The position numbers were made by a program, and so were the translations under genes. DNA of 64,000 nt from Chloroflexota bacterium (lineage in GTDB: Bacteria; Chloroflexota; Limnocylindria; P2-11E): contig VBDX01000128.1 of assembly GCA_005881885.1 (NCBI GenBank), positions 36,072-100,071 on the forward strand. The letters are read 5' to 3'. The notes below the pieces were generated by a model. That model worked only from the letters and a program-made list of their open reading frames with translations, searched no databases and was not told the DNA's origin. This document shows positions 18,369-28,594 of this stretch, piece by piece. The stretch's first letter is position 1, and each line of letters starts with the position of its first letter.

Positions 18369-18644
18369 TTGGCCGAGTACAGGTGCTCCTTCTGCGGCAA
18401 ACGCCAGGATCAGGTCCGGAAGCTCATCGCCGGCGGAGGCCGCCCCGGCACCTTCATCTGCGATGAGTGCGTTCGCCTCTGCAACGAGATCCTCGATGAC
18501 GAGGGACCGCTGGCGACGTCGCGCGAGCTCCCGCCATCGAAGCCAAGGCGACGCTGGCCGTGGCAGCTCGCTCGCGGCATCGCGCGGACGCTGACCACCG
18601 TCGGCGGCAAGCCTTCGCTGGAGTCGTGGCAGCCGCCGCGCTGA
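18369..18644 (+). CDS. stand-alone ClpX-type C4 zinc finger protein
   Basis: [39 protein letters not shown]. Confidence 0.85.
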   Translation: MAEYRCSFCGKRQDQVRKLIAGGGRPGTFICDECVRLCNEILDDEGPLATSRELPPSKPRRRWPWQLARGIARTLTTVGGKPSLESWQPPR

Positions 18645-18650
18645 CGAGTG

Positions 18651-20327
18651 CTAGGGCGCTGGCGAGGGACTCGGCGACTTGCCGCGGAGCGGCAAAGTGA
18701 TGGGCAGCGACGGCTTCGGGATCGTGATCGTCGGGAACTCGAAGCGCGGCGAGGGCGTCGGTGTCGTGCTCTGCGAGGTCGGGATCGGACGGCCACCTTC
18801 GTCGTCGGGATAGGTTCGCGGACCTTGTATCTCGACGGTCGTGCTCACCGGCTCGCTCAGTACCGCGCTGCCGTCGCTCAGCTCATATGTGAGCCGGTAA
18901 ATCCCGAGTACGTTCGGCGCTAGGAAGGAGACGAAGAATGTCCCGGTCGCGCCCGCCTTGAGCGCGCCGACCGGGCTCGAGCCCTGCTCCACCGTGCGGT
19001 TCGTGCGCGGATCGATGACGCGCCAGCCGATCGAGAGCGGACGGTCGGTCGCGCCAGCGATCGCGGCGTAGTTCACGACCAAGAGCGACGCCTCGCTGCG
19101 GTGAAGCTGGCGCGGCATCCCGATCTGCGCCGTGACGACGTAGGGCTGATGCGCGCGCACCGTGAACTTCGCGGTCGCCGCGCCCGACGGTGCGAGCGCG
19201 TTCCCGCTAGCGTCGGTCAGCCCGATGGTCACCGTGTAGGTCCCGGGCTGCTTCGGGACGGCGACGTCGATGCTGACGTTCTGCGTCTGGTTTGGCAGGA
19301 GGGCCGGAAGCGTCTGCGGTTGGGCCGAGCTCGTCAGCAGCTGGCCCTGGCTGTTACGGAGCTCCCAGATGAGGCCGACCGAACCCGGGCCGCTCGCGGT
19401 CCACGCGCGCGTGCCGACATTCGTGATCGGCACGATGACGCGCGACTGTGTGCCGACATCCACAGCGATCGCGTTCTTCGCGACCTGGTATCGCGCGTTC
19501 GCCGATGGCTCGAGGATCGCGCTGTACACGGAGGCGCCGACCGATGAGATGAAGTTGTCCGCATCCTCGTCGAGCGCGTCCCAAGTCATCGCGACGACGA
19601 CGCGCGGGCCGCTCTTCGTGTAGATGATCCCGGCGTCGTGCGTTGCGCCCACGAGATTGCCGGTCTTGTGTGCTACGACGACCCCTGCGGGTAGCTGCGC
19701 GGGGAGGCGGTTGTTGATCTGCTGGCGCTCGAGCCGGGCGAGCATCCGGTCCGACGCGGCCGGCGAGATGAGCTGGCGCCTGGCGAGGAGCGTGAAGAAC
19801 ATTCCGACCGCGCGCGGTGTCGCCCAGTGGTCCTCGCTCTCATCAAGCGCGACGTGGAAGTCGGCGATCCCAGCCTTCTGGAGCGTCACGTCGACGTTCG
19901 CTCCGCCCAGGATGTGCCAGAGCGCCAGCGCCGCGCCATTGTCGGAGATCGTGATCATCGCCTCGAGCGCCTCGTCCAGCGTGAGCTGGGTGCCCGCCTC
20001 CTCGAACGAGCCGTCGGCGGTGACGTCCTCTGGCTGGATGACGACCTGGTCGTTGTAGTGGAGCTGGCCGGCGTCGACGCGGCGCTCGGCTTCGGCAAGG
20101 ACGCCGAGCTTGTAGAGCGAGGCCGCGATCACCTGTTCGTCAGGGTCGTGCATGAAGAGCGGTGTCGGAACGTTCGGATCGCTGACCCAGATACCAGCGC
20201 CACCGGGAAAGGACGCGACCAGGCCGTCGAGCTGACGGATCAGGTCGGCCGTACTCGCCTCTGCGCGGACGGGCGCGACGAGGCCGAGAACCAGGCAGAC
20301 CGCCAGCGTGAAACCGACCCCGCGCAT
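18651..20327 (-). CDS. class A beta-lactamase-like serine hydrolase with C-terminal Ig-like repeats
   Basis: SLYK, SDN and HKTG motifs; two C-terminal beta-rich segments and a Pro/Ser/Thr-rich tail. Confidence 0.82.
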   Translation of the reverse strand: MRGVGFTLAVCLVLGLVAPVRAEASTADLIRQLDGLVASFPGGAGIWVSDPNVPTPLFMHDPDEQVIAASLYKLGVLAEAERRVDAGQLHYNDQVVIQPEDVTADGSFEEAGTQLTLDEALEAMITISDNGAALALWHILGGANVDVTLQKAGIADFHVALDESEDHWATPRAVGMFFTLLARRQLISPAASDRMLARLERQQINNRLPAQLPAGVVVAHKTGNLVGATHDAGIIYTKSGPRVVVAMTWDALDEDADNFISSVGASVYSAILEPSANARYQVAKNAIAVDVGTQSRVIVPITNVGTRAWTASGPGSVGLIWELRNSQGQLLTSSAQPQTLPALLPNQTQNVSIDVAVPKQPGTYTVTIGLTDASGNALAPSGAATAKFTVRAHQPYVVTAQIGMPRQLHRSEASLLVVNYAAIAGATDRPLSIGWRVIDPRTNRTVEQGSSPVGALKAGATGTFFVSFLAPNVLGIYRLTYELSDGSAVLSEPVSTTVEIQGPRTYPDDEGGRPIPTSQSTTPTPSPRFEFPTITIPKPSLPITLPLRGKSPSPSPAP

Positions 20328-20361
20328 CCAGCAGAGGTAACGGCATCCAGCGCGCCGTGTT

Positions 20362-20832
20362 TCAGGGCTTAACCGAGTTTTGACGCGTCGCATCGTGCCC
20401 GAGCCGGAGCATTTCGCGGTAGCCAGCCGGTGTCTCGTCTTCGTAGCCCACAAGGTGCAGGGCGCCGTGTGCGGCCAGGAAGGCGACCTCCGACTCGAGC
20501 GGTCGGCGGCGCCGCTTGGCCTGCCGCCGGGCTTGGGACGGGCTGATGAGGATGTCCCCGAGCCGAAGCACGCCGTCGGGGTCTTCGTCCAGGTGCGGCC
20601 TCGCCTCGGCGCCGCGGACCCCGCGCGGCAGCCGCTGGCCGAAGGAAAGCACGTCGGTCGTCCGGTCAATCCGGCGGTGCCTGCGGTTGAGCTCGCGCAT
20701 CTGGGCGTCGTCGACGAACGCGAGGGCGACCTCGCTCTCGCGCGGAAGTCGCAGCGGACGGAGCGCGGCCCGGATGACTCGGCGGACCGGGGCGAGGTCG
20801 CAGGGCGCCTCGCCGGCGACGGCGATGCGCAC
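20362..20832 (-). CDS. ybeY: rRNA maturation endoribonuclease YbeY
   Basis: DDAQMRELNRRHRRIDRTTDVLSF and HGALHLVGY. Confidence 0.9.
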   Translation of the reverse strand: MRIAVAGEAPCDLAPVRRVIRAALRPLRLPRESEVALAFVDDAQMRELNRRHRRIDRTTDVLSFGQRLPRGVRGAEARPHLDEDPDGVLRLGDILISPSQARRQAKRRRRPLESEVAFLAAHGALHLVGYEDETPAGYREMLRLGHDATRQNSVKP

Positions 20833-20839
20833 CGCGCTC

Positions 20840-22939
20840 TTAGCCGCTCGCCGCGGGCTTGATGCGAGTGATGCGGTCTTCGGGGTACGGGATGCGCTCG
20901 TGGTACACGCCGAGGAGCAGCTCGCAGAACGCGTCCTTGGTCTTCTGCACGTCGCGGAAGGTCAGGTCGCATTCGTCGAGCTGTCCGTCCGCGACGCGCT
21001 CGTCGATGATCCGCTCGACCATGCTGCGGATCGTCTCGGGGTTCTTTTCGGACAGCGATCGCACCGAGGCCTCGGTGCCGTCGGCGAGCATGACGATGCC
21101 GGCCTCTTTGCTGCGGGGGCGCGGGCCGGGATAGCGGAAGGAGCGCTCGTCGGGCGCCTGGCCGCGCTGCTGCGCGAGTTGGAAGAAGTACTTCACGACG
21201 CTCGTGCCGTGGTGCCCCGGGATCATTTCGCGGATCTGCGCGGGCAGGTGGTAGCGGTCGGCGAGCGCGAGGCCGTCCTTGATGTGCGCCGCGACGATCC
21301 CCGCCGACACGAGCGGGTCGAGCTCGTCGTGCGGATTCCCACCAGTCTGGTTCTCGATGAACGCGGTGGGGTTCCGCATCTTCCCGATGTCGTGGTAGTA
21401 GGCCCCCACTCTGGCAACGAGCGGATCCGCACCGATCACCTCCGCGGCGCGCTCGGCGAGGTTCCCGACGAGCAGCGAGTGATGGTAGGTGCCGGGGGTC
21501 CGCAGCAGGAGCTGACGCAGCAGCGGATGGTTCGGGTCGCTCAGCTCGCGAAGCTCGAACACCGTGGGAATACGGAAGACATGCCCGAGGATCGCCATGC
21601 CGGCGAAGGCGAGGAGGCCCGAGCCGAGACCGCTCACCAGGGCGCCGCCCAGTAGCTGCGCGACGCCGAGGGGGTCCTCCGCGCGGCCGACGAGGACGAA
21701 GGCGATGATGACACCCGCGGCCCCCGTCGCGACGGCGACGGCGCCCACGGCGAACTCGCGCGCGGTCGTCGCGCGGTGGACCGCGGCCATGCCGAGGAGC
21801 GCCGGCACGAGCACGTAGGCGACGAGCTCGACCTGGCTGGACATGATCCCGACGTGGAGCGCGCCCGCGATCTGTGTCGCGAGCGCGGTCCGCCCGCCGA
21901 CCAGGACGGTGAGCATCATCGCGATCGCCGCGAACGGCGCGTAGTAGACGGCCACGGTGTGGGTCGGGACGAGCGTGCGACCCGCCGCGGTGAGCACCAG
22001 GAGCGAGACGACGACGAGGATCATCTTGCGATCGTCGAGCCAGGCCTCGGTCGCGTAGCGCTCGATGAACAGGGCAAGGACGCCCGCGATGAGGGCCGCC
22101 CAGAGGAGCAGCCCGATGGCGCCGCGCCAGTCCGCTCCTTCATTGGCGAGGCCGAGGGCCCGAAGCTTTTCCACCTCGAGCTTGTTGACGACCTCGTCCG
22201 TCCTCACGATGGCCTCGCCGGCTGTCACCTGGACCTGCACCGGCGTCACGGCGTTGCGCGCGTCCTGCTGCGCGAGGTTCGTCGCGAGCTGGTCAACCTT
22301 GACGTTGGCGTCGAGGTTCTGCTTGACGATCTCGGTGCCGGCGCGCTTCTGCCGGTCGGTCCATCCGGAAGGCAGCGCCTTCACGGCGTCGGCCTTGACC
22401 GCATCGAGCTGCTCGGCCCGAATGCCTTGCGCGTAGAACGACCGGAGCGCGCTGTCCAGCGTGGACGCCACCTGGTCCCACTCCGGTTGCGTCATGTCAA
22501 CGATGTCCGTGGCGATCGCCGTCGTCAGCGCGACATCCGGCAAGCGCGTGAGCGCGGTGATCTTCTGGTCGCGCGTCTGCGCGGCCTCGGTGCGGATGCG
22601 TCCGATCGCGGCCACGGAGCCTTGCAGCCGCGTGCTCGCGCTGACGAGGATCGCGGGATCCGTGGTGTACTGCTTCTGCACCGCCCCGGCGACCCTCTCG
22701 CGCTCGGCATCCGTGAGGGACTCCGAGACGAACGAGACGCTCCGTGGCGCGCGGATCGCGCCCTTCGCCACCTCGCCAACGCTGTACGTCACCGTGGCGG
22801 GCGGCGCGAGAAGCAGCGCGATCGCGGTGAGGATGCCGGCGATGACCACGAACGCGCCTGCGCGGGCGCGTGGGTCGGTGCGCACGGCAGTGCGCAGGCG
22901 CGCAAGGCGCGGGTCCCCGGCCCGGATACGACGGATCAC
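20840..22939 (-). CDS. 7TM-HD family phosphohydrolase (PgpH-like)
   Basis: 7TM region and HD domain ([36 protein letters not shown]); GTG start overlaps phoH stop. Confidence 0.92.
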   Translation of the reverse strand: MIRRIRAGDPRLARLRTAVRTDPRARAGAFVVIAGILTAIALLLAPPATVTYSVGEVAKGAIRAPRSVSFVSESLTDAERERVAGAVQKQYTTDPAILVSASTRLQGSVAAIGRIRTEAAQTRDQKITALTRLPDVALTTAIATDIVDMTQPEWDQVASTLDSALRSFYAQGIRAEQLDAVKADAVKALPSGWTDRQKRAGTEIVKQNLDANVKVDQLATNLAQQDARNAVTPVQVQVTAGEAIVRTDEVVNKLEVEKLRALGLANEGADWRGAIGLLLWAALIAGVLALFIERYATEAWLDDRKMILVVVSLLVLTAAGRTLVPTHTVAVYYAPFAAIAMMLTVLVGGRTALATQIAGALHVGIMSSQVELVAYVLVPALLGMAAVHRATTAREFAVGAVAVATGAAGVIIAFVLVGRAEDPLGVAQLLGGALVSGLGSGLLAFAGMAILGHVFRIPTVFELRELSDPNHPLLRQLLLRTPGTYHHSLLVGNLAERAAEVIGADPLVARVGAYYHDIGKMRNPTAFIENQTGGNPHDELDPLVSAGIVAAHIKDGLALADRYHLPAQIREMIPGHHGTSVVKYFFQLAQQRGQAPDERSFRYPGPRPRSKEAGIVMLADGTEASVRSLSEKNPETIRSMVERIIDERVADGQLDECDLTFRDVQKTKDAFCELLLGVYHERIPYPEDRITRIKPAASG

Positions 22940-23907
22940 TTCTGTGCGCCGCCCTTCTCGAAGCGATCGTACGCCCGCACGATGCGGGCGACGAGCTCGT
23001 GGCGAACGACATCGCGATCGTCGAAGTCGACCATGGCGATCCCTTCGACGCCGTCGAGAATCTCGCGGGCGAGGACCATGCCGCTGCGGTCTCCGGCGAG
23101 GTCGATCTGCGTGACGTCTCCGGTCACGACGGCCTGCGAACCGAAGCCAAGCCGAGTGAGGAACATCTTCATCTGCTGCGGCGTGGTGTTCTGCGCCTCG
23201 TCCAGGATGATGAACGCCTCGTTCAACGTCCGGCCACGCATGTACGCCAGCGGGGCGACCTCGATCTCGCCGCGCTCCTGCGCGCGGGCGAAGCGCTCGG
23301 GAGGCATGAGCTCGTAGAGCGCGTCGTACAGCGGCCGCAGGTAGGGATCGATCTTTTCTTGCAGATCGCCGGGCAGGAAGCCGAGCCGCTCCCCCGCCTC
23401 GACCGCGGGGCGCGTCAGGATGAGCCGGCTCACCTTGCGATCGCGGAGCGCGGCGACGCCCATCGCGACCGCCAGATAGCTCTTCCCGGTGCCGGCTGGT
23501 CCTTTCGCGAACACCAGGTCGTACTTGCGGATCGCATCGATGTAGCGGCGCTGGTTCTCCGACTGCGGAGCGATCCGCTTTCCGCGCACGGTCGTCGCGA
23601 CGATGTCGCGCATCTCGGCAGGGGCGACGACCGGCGCTTCCTTGGCGTCGCCGATCAGTCGCTCGAGCGCGGGCTTGCGCAGCGACTGATCGCGGCCCGA
23701 GAGCGTGCGCATCGCGCCGACGAGATCGCCGACGCGCGCGACCGCCTGCGCGTCGCCGCTGATGCGCAGCTCCGCGCCGCGCGAGACGATCTTCACGCTG
23801 AACTCGCGCTCCAAGCGATCGATGTTCGCCTCGTTGTCCCCGGTGACGAACATCATCTCGTCCGGGTCCGGGATCAGGATCGTGATCTGCGAAGGCGCCG
23901 CGGTCAT
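22936..23907 (-). CDS. phoH: PhoH family ATPase
   Basis: [46 protein letters not shown]. Confidence 0.96.
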   Translation of the reverse strand: MTAAPSQITILIPDPDEMMFVTGDNEANIDRLEREFSVKIVSRGAELRISGDAQAVARVGDLVGAMRTLSGRDQSLRKPALERLIGDAKEAPVVAPAEMRDIVATTVRGKRIAPQSENQRRYIDAIRKYDLVFAKGPAGTGKSYLAVAMGVAALRDRKVSRLILTRPAVEAGERLGFLPGDLQEKIDPYLRPLYDALYELMPPERFARAQERGEIEVAPLAYMRGRTLNEAFIILDEAQNTTPQQMKMFLTRLGFGSQAVVTGDVTQIDLAGDRSGMVLAREILDGVEGIAMVDFDDRDVVRHELVARIVRAYDRFEKGGAQK

Positions 23908-24395
23908 GCCGCGCCCTCCTTGAGGAGCGCACCGACCACACCGGAGACCACCTTGCCGTCGGCGCGGCCTTTCGTCTCCGCGATCACTTTTGGCATGACG
24001 AGCTTCGTGTCCTGCGGACCCTTCGCGCCCGTCTCGGCGATAACGCGGCGCGCGATCTCGCGGATCTTCGATTCGTCCAACTGCTCAGGCAGGTACGCGT
24101 TGATGAACCCCAGCTCTTTCTCCTCTTTCTCCACCAGATCGTCGCGTCCGCCTTTGCGGAACGCCTCGATCGAATCGCGCCGCATCTTCGCTTGCTTCGT
24201 CAGCACTCCTTCGACCGCGGCGTCATCGAGCTCGCTGGGCCTGTGCTGCGCGAGCCACGCCTGACGCGCGGCCTCGTCCTTGCCTTCAGCGGTCAGGCGA
24301 TCGACCGCGGCACCGAGTTGGGCCTTCTCCTCGTTCTGGATCGCGGCGAGGAGAAAGCGCACCGTGTCGCGTCGGAGGATCTCGCCTGAGCGCAT
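23904..24395 (-). CDS. yqeY: GatB/YqeY domain protein
   Basis: [16 protein letters not shown]...[21 protein letters not shown]. Confidence 0.9.
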   Translation of the reverse strand: MRSGEILRRDTVRFLLAAIQNEEKAQLGAAVDRLTAEGKDEAARQAWLAQHRPSELDDAAVEGVLTKQAKMRRDSIEAFRKGGRDDLVEKEEKELGFINAYLPEQLDESKIREIARRVIAETGAKGPQDTKLVMPKVIAETKGRADGKVVSGVVGALLKEGAA

Positions 24396-24475
24396 GGCGG
24401 TCTTGAGGTCGCCCTCGAGCCTCTGCTTCAGTTGCGCGCCGATCGGGTCTTGCTCCTAGCGCCTACGGCCGCTTG

Positions 24476-24643
24476 TCACCGTTTGCGACGTTTCGCCTCT
24501 TTGCGCTTGCGGCGCGCGGCGGGGCGCTCGTAGAACTCGCGGCGGCGGGCTTCCGCGAGGATCCCGGCCTGCTGGATCTTCTTGTTGAAACGGCGAAGCG
24601 CGGCCTCAAACGACTCGCCATCACCGACGATCACTTCCGACAA
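24476..24643 (-). CDS. rpsU: 30S ribosomal protein S21
   Basis: [54 protein letters not shown]. Confidence 0.9.
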   Translation of the reverse strand: MSEVIVGDGESFEAALRRFNKKIQQAGILAEARRREFYERPAARRKRKEAKRRKR

Positions 24644-24679
24644 TGGTTGCTGGTCACCCCGCCTTCTTTTCAAAGGAAA

Positions 24680-24697
24680 CCGGCCTCCCGAGGCCGG
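24680..24697 (-). terminator. hairpin between the HIT gene and rpsU
   Basis: CCGGCCTC-N2-GAGGCCGG followed on the minus strand by TTTCCTTT. Confidence 0.5.
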
Positions 24698-24744
24698 ACT
24701 GTGCGAATGATAGTCGCCCACCAGGCCGGTCAATACGCGCATCT

Positions 24745-25098
24745 TTACCTATCCCAAGGCGACCAGGGAGCACCCAGTGGGCGGCCGGCCAGAACGTGGA
24801 AGTGCAGGTGCTCCACGGCCTGCCCGCCCTCCCGTCCGGTGTTCGAGACGACGCGGAAGCCGCGCGCGGCGTAGCCCGCATCCTTTGCGATCTTCGTTGC
24901 CACCTCTACCAGGTGCCCGATGAGCGCAGGGTCGTCGGCGTCGGCGAGCGAGGCGATGTGGCGCCGCGGAATCACCAGTACGTGGAGGGGCGCCTTTGGC
25001 TGGAGGTCCTTGAACGCCATGGTCTGCTCGTCCTCGGCGACCATCGTTGCCGGGGCCTCGCCCCGAGCGATCTTGCAGAAGACGCAGTTATCCGTCAC
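24745..25098 (-). CDS. HIT family protein
   Basis: [10 protein letters not shown]...[10 protein letters not shown]...[14 protein letters not shown]. Confidence 0.95.
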   Translation of the reverse strand: MTDNCVFCKIARGEAPATMVAEDEQTMAFKDLQPKAPLHVLVIPRRHIASLADADDPALIGHLVEVATKIAKDAGYAARGFRVVSNTGREGGQAVEHLHFHVLAGRPLGAPWSPWDR

Positions 25099-25523
25099 CG
25101 CCGCTCCTCCCTGATGTACGTGAGGCTGTGGTGCGCGACGAGCTCGCCGGACCCATCGAACGTGCGTGCCTCGCCGAAAGCGATGCGCCTACCCGCACGG
25201 AGGACCACCGCATCGCAGACGAGATCGCCGCGCGCGCCGCGGAGAAAGCTGGTGGACATGTGAATGGTGAGCGCGAGCGGCTCCTCGCCGACGACGGTCA
25301 TGAGCGCGATCCAAAAGGCGACATCCGCGGCGCCCATGGCACAGGCACCCTGAAGCGTGCCTCCGGGACGCACGAACTCTTCCTTAAAGGGAAGTCGGAC
25401 GCGCGCGCTCCCGGGCGCGAGCGAGTCGACGCGGTACCCCCACGCGCGGGCGAACGGGGTCTCGACCAGGAGCTGTTGCGCCCGCTCGGCGTTGATGCGT
25501 AGCTCGGCCGCGGCTACTCCCAT
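25095..25523 (-). CDS. PaaI-like hotdog thioesterase
   Basis: GSARVRLPFKEEFVRPGGTLQGACAMGAADVAFWIAL. Confidence 0.88.
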   Translation of the reverse strand: MGVAAAELRINAERAQQLLVETPFARAWGYRVDSLAPGSARVRLPFKEEFVRPGGTLQGACAMGAADVAFWIALMTVVGEEPLALTIHMSTSFLRGARGDLVCDAVVLRAGRRIAFGEARTFDGSGELVAHHSLTYIREERR

Positions 25524-26606
25524 GTGCGCAGGTCCCGCATCTTGGGCGCACCGTCGGCGAGCGCATCGGCTCGCTCGACATCCGGCCGAACCTTGATCAC
25601 GTCCTGGACGTTCTGGGCGAGCCGCGTCGCATCAAGCTCGCCGGCCGCGACGACGCGGAGCGTGAGCAGGTCGCGCGCGCCATCACGCGTGACGACCATC
25701 TGCCAGCGGCTCACCTCAGGGAACCGTGCGATGACTTCGTCGACCTGGCGCGGATGGACGAACATGCCACGTACCTTCACCGCGTCGCCGACGCGGCCGA
25801 CGATGCGCACGATCCGCTCCCCGGTGCGCCCGCAGGGGCAGGGCTCCTCGGTGAGCAGCGCGAGGTCCCCGGTGCCGAAGCGAATGATCGGGTAGGTCCG
25901 CTCGTTCACGGTGGCGACGACCTCGCCGACGGCGCCGCTCGGGAGCGCCTCGCCAGTCCGCGGGTCGACGATCTCCACGACCGCGTCAGTGGGGACATGC
26001 ATCCCCTCGCGTTCGAGGCATTCGTAGCCGAGGGCGCCGAGATCGGCTGTGCCGTAGCCCTGGCATACCGTCGGACCGAGGTCCTGGAGCTCACGTCGCA
26101 GCGAGGGCGGAAGCATCTCGCCCGCGACGAACGCCCGGCGGAGCGTCAAGTCCCGCGCGCCGAGCTCGGCCGCCTTCTCGTAGAGGATGCGCAGCGCGCT
26201 CGGCGTGCCCACGTAGCCGGTGGCCGCGAGCCCCCGCAGCATCTGGACCTGCAGCTCCGTATTGCCTGTACCTGCGGGGATCACTGTGCAGCCAAGTTCG
26301 CGGAGGGCGCCGTCGAACATCCAGCCCAGCGGCGTGCCGTGGTAGCTCACCGCGCAGTGGACGACCATGCCCGCTTCGAAACCGGCCGCGCGCAGCGGCC
26401 CCGCCCACCGCCAGTAGTCGGGCGCGAGCCCCTGCGGATCAAACAGCGGCCCAGGCGAGAGGAACGCGCGAGCGACGTCGGCCGGGGGCACGCCGAATGG
26501 CCGGCGCGTGGTCGTACGCATGTGCGACGAGCGCGCGTAGCCACCGCTCGCGGTATTCGCCGCGCTCTGTGGCGGTGAGGCGCTCCGGCTCGGTCAGGAG
26601 AGCCAT
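25514..26606 (-). pseudogene. phenylacetate-CoA ligase-like adenylating enzyme, N-terminus frameshifted and shortened
   Basis: MALLTEPERLTATERGEYRERWLRALVAHAYDHAP (from 26606) is in a different frame from the main ORF (25514-26521, PFGVPPADVARAFLSPGPLF...). Confidence 0.65.
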
Positions 26607-27385
26607 CGCTTCCTGCGTTTGTAGTGCTTCACCTCACGGTACGAGCGCTTCTCGCCGACGGCGGTGAGCCCGAGGTAGAACTCCTTCACGTCCTCATTCG
26701 CGCGCAGGGTCTCCGCGGGACCTTCCAGGACCACGCGACCTCCCTCCATCAGAAAGCCGTGGTGCGCGATGCCCAGCGCGGCGCGCGCGTTCTGCTCGAC
26801 CAGCAGGATGGTGGTGCCGCGCTCCTGGTTGATCCGCCGGATGATGCGGAAGATCTCCTCAACGAGCATCGGCGAGAGCCCGAGCGAGGGCTCGTCGAGG
26901 AGCATGAGCCGCGGGCGGGCCATGAGCGCGCGGCCGATAGCGAGCATCTGCTGCTCGCCACCGGAGAGGTAGCCGGCGGTCCCGCTTCGCCGCTCTCCGA
27001 GCGGCGGGAAGTAGCCGTAGACGGCGGCGAGATCGCCATTGATGCCGCCGTCGCGCCGCGTGTGCGCGCCGGCGAGGAGGTTCTCCTCCACGGTGAGGTG
27101 CTCGAAGACGCGTCGGCCCTCGAGCACGTGGAAGACCCCGCGTCGGACAATCTCCGAAGGGTCGAGCCGGTCGAGCCGCACGCCGTCCAGCTCGACCGAC
27201 CCTTCGGTGACCTCGCCTTCCTCGGTCCGCAGTAGTCCAGATATCGCCTTGAGCGTCGTGCTTTTGCCAGCCCCATTCGCGCCGAGCAGCGCGACGATCC
27301 GCCCATCCGGGACCTCGAGCGAGAGTCCCTTCAGGACGAGGATCACCTTGTCGTACATGACCTCGACGTTGTTGAGGGCCAGCAT
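26594..27385 (-). CDS. livF: branched-chain amino acid-type ABC transporter ATP-binding protein (LivF)
   Basis: GANGAGKSTTLKAISGLL, LSGGEQQMLAIGRALMARPRLMLLDEPSLGLSP. Confidence 0.93.
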   Translation of the reverse strand: MLALNNVEVMYDKVILVLKGLSLEVPDGRIVALLGANGAGKSTTLKAISGLLRTEEGEVTEGSVELDGVRLDRLDPSEIVRRGVFHVLEGRRVFEHLTVEENLLAGAHTRRDGGINGDLAAVYGYFPPLGERRSGTAGYLSGGEQQMLAIGRALMARPRLMLLDEPSLGLSPMLVEEIFRIIRRINQERGTTILLVEQNARAALGIAHHGFLMEGGRVVLEGPAETLRANEDVKEFYLGLTAVGEKRSYREVKHYKRRKRWLS

Positions 27386-27388
27386 TGG

Positions 27389-28579
27389 CTATCGCGCGGT
27401 GGCAGCGGTGAGGTCCACCAGGCGGACCCACTTGCCGCCCTGCGCCTTGTAGATACGGGACGCGAGCGCGCCGCGGTGGCTCTTGTCGCTGAACGTGATC
27501 TTGTCGGTGATGCCTCCGGTGTCGTAGTCCTTGATCGACTCGAGCGCGGCCTTGAGCTTCTCACCGCTGATGTCGCCCTGGACGCGCCGGAGACCTTCGG
27601 ACATGACCTTCATCGTGAGCCAGCCCTGCACATAGTTCACCGGCTGTTTGCGCCAGTCCTTCTTCTGCTTGTCGTTCCAGTCCTTGATCTCCTTGAGTCC
27701 CGAGGCTTCCTCGGAGAGCCCGACGAATGGGACCACCGCGAGCATCCCTTCCGCCGCAGTTCCGGCGAGCTCGAGGGTCTTCTCGCCGAAGCCCCAGTTC
27801 AGCGTCGCGAGCGCGGTCTTGTCGAGGCCGGCCGTCTTCGCGCTCTTGGCCTCCACCGCGACGGGCGCGGAGGTGTTCTGCATGAGGATGAAGTCGGGGG
27901 CGGCCGACTTCACCGCGAGCAGTTGCGGCGACATGTCGAGCGCGTTAGAGGCGACGACGATGTCGGGCGTGTTGACGATTCCGTTTTCCTGCATGAACTT
28001 CTTGGCGTCCTCGACGGGCGACTTCCCGAACGCGTTGTCGCCGTAGCTGAGCGACACCTTCGCGGGGCTCGAGCCCTTCCAGTTGTCCTTGATGTACTTG
28101 AGCATCACCCTGGCCTGGTCCGAATAGGTCTGGCCGATCATGAAGTTGTACGGCGTCTTGGTGACGTCGGCGACAAGATCGGCGGAATAGGACGCCGACA
28201 TGAAGGGCAGCTTGTCCTTTGTGATCTTCGGCGTCATCGCGATGGTGTCGCCGGTTCCCCAGCCCATGATCGAGACGACCTGTTCCTGCGTCACGAGGCG
28301 GTTGTAGAGCTCCTCGGCCCGCGGGATCTGATACGCGTAGTCGTCGCTCACCAGCTGGATCTGCCGACCGTTCACGCCGCCCTTGTCGTTGATGAATGCG
28401 ACGAAGTCCTTCACCCCCTCGGAATACGGCACGCCGACGTCCGACGTGGCGCCGGTGAGGTCGAAGATCCCGCCGATCTTGATCGGCTCTTTCGACGTCG
28501 CCGGTCCGCCGCCCGTGGTGCCACCGCACGCTGCGATGGTGAGCGCAAGGACCGCGAGGATGGGAATGGCGCGTCTCAT
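27389..28579 (-). CDS. ABC transporter substrate-binding protein (Leu/Ile/Val-type), lipoprotein
   Basis: lipobox LTIAACGG; PIKIGGIFDLTGATSDVG. Confidence 0.92.
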   Translation of the reverse strand: MRRAIPILAVLALTIAACGGTTGGGPATSKEPIKIGGIFDLTGATSDVGVPYSEGVKDFVAFINDKGGVNGRQIQLVSDDYAYQIPRAEELYNRLVTQEQVVSIMGWGTGDTIAMTPKITKDKLPFMSASYSADLVADVTKTPYNFMIGQTYSDQARVMLKYIKDNWKGSSPAKVSLSYGDNAFGKSPVEDAKKFMQENGIVNTPDIVVASNALDMSPQLLAVKSAAPDFILMQNTSAPVAVEAKSAKTAGLDKTALATLNWGFGEKTLELAGTAAEGMLAVVPFVGLSEEASGLKEIKDWNDKQKKDWRKQPVNYVQGWLTMKVMSEGLRRVQGDISGEKLKAALESIKDYDTGGITDKITFSDKSHRGALASRIYKAQGGKWVRLVDLTAATAR

Positions 28580-28594
28580 GTCGCGAACCCCCTT

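Noticed and set aside
22940-23941. N-terminal extension of the pgpH ORF to 23941
   Set aside because: The extension overlaps phoH out of frame and is Arg-rich nonsense; GTG 22939 fits GTGA coupling.
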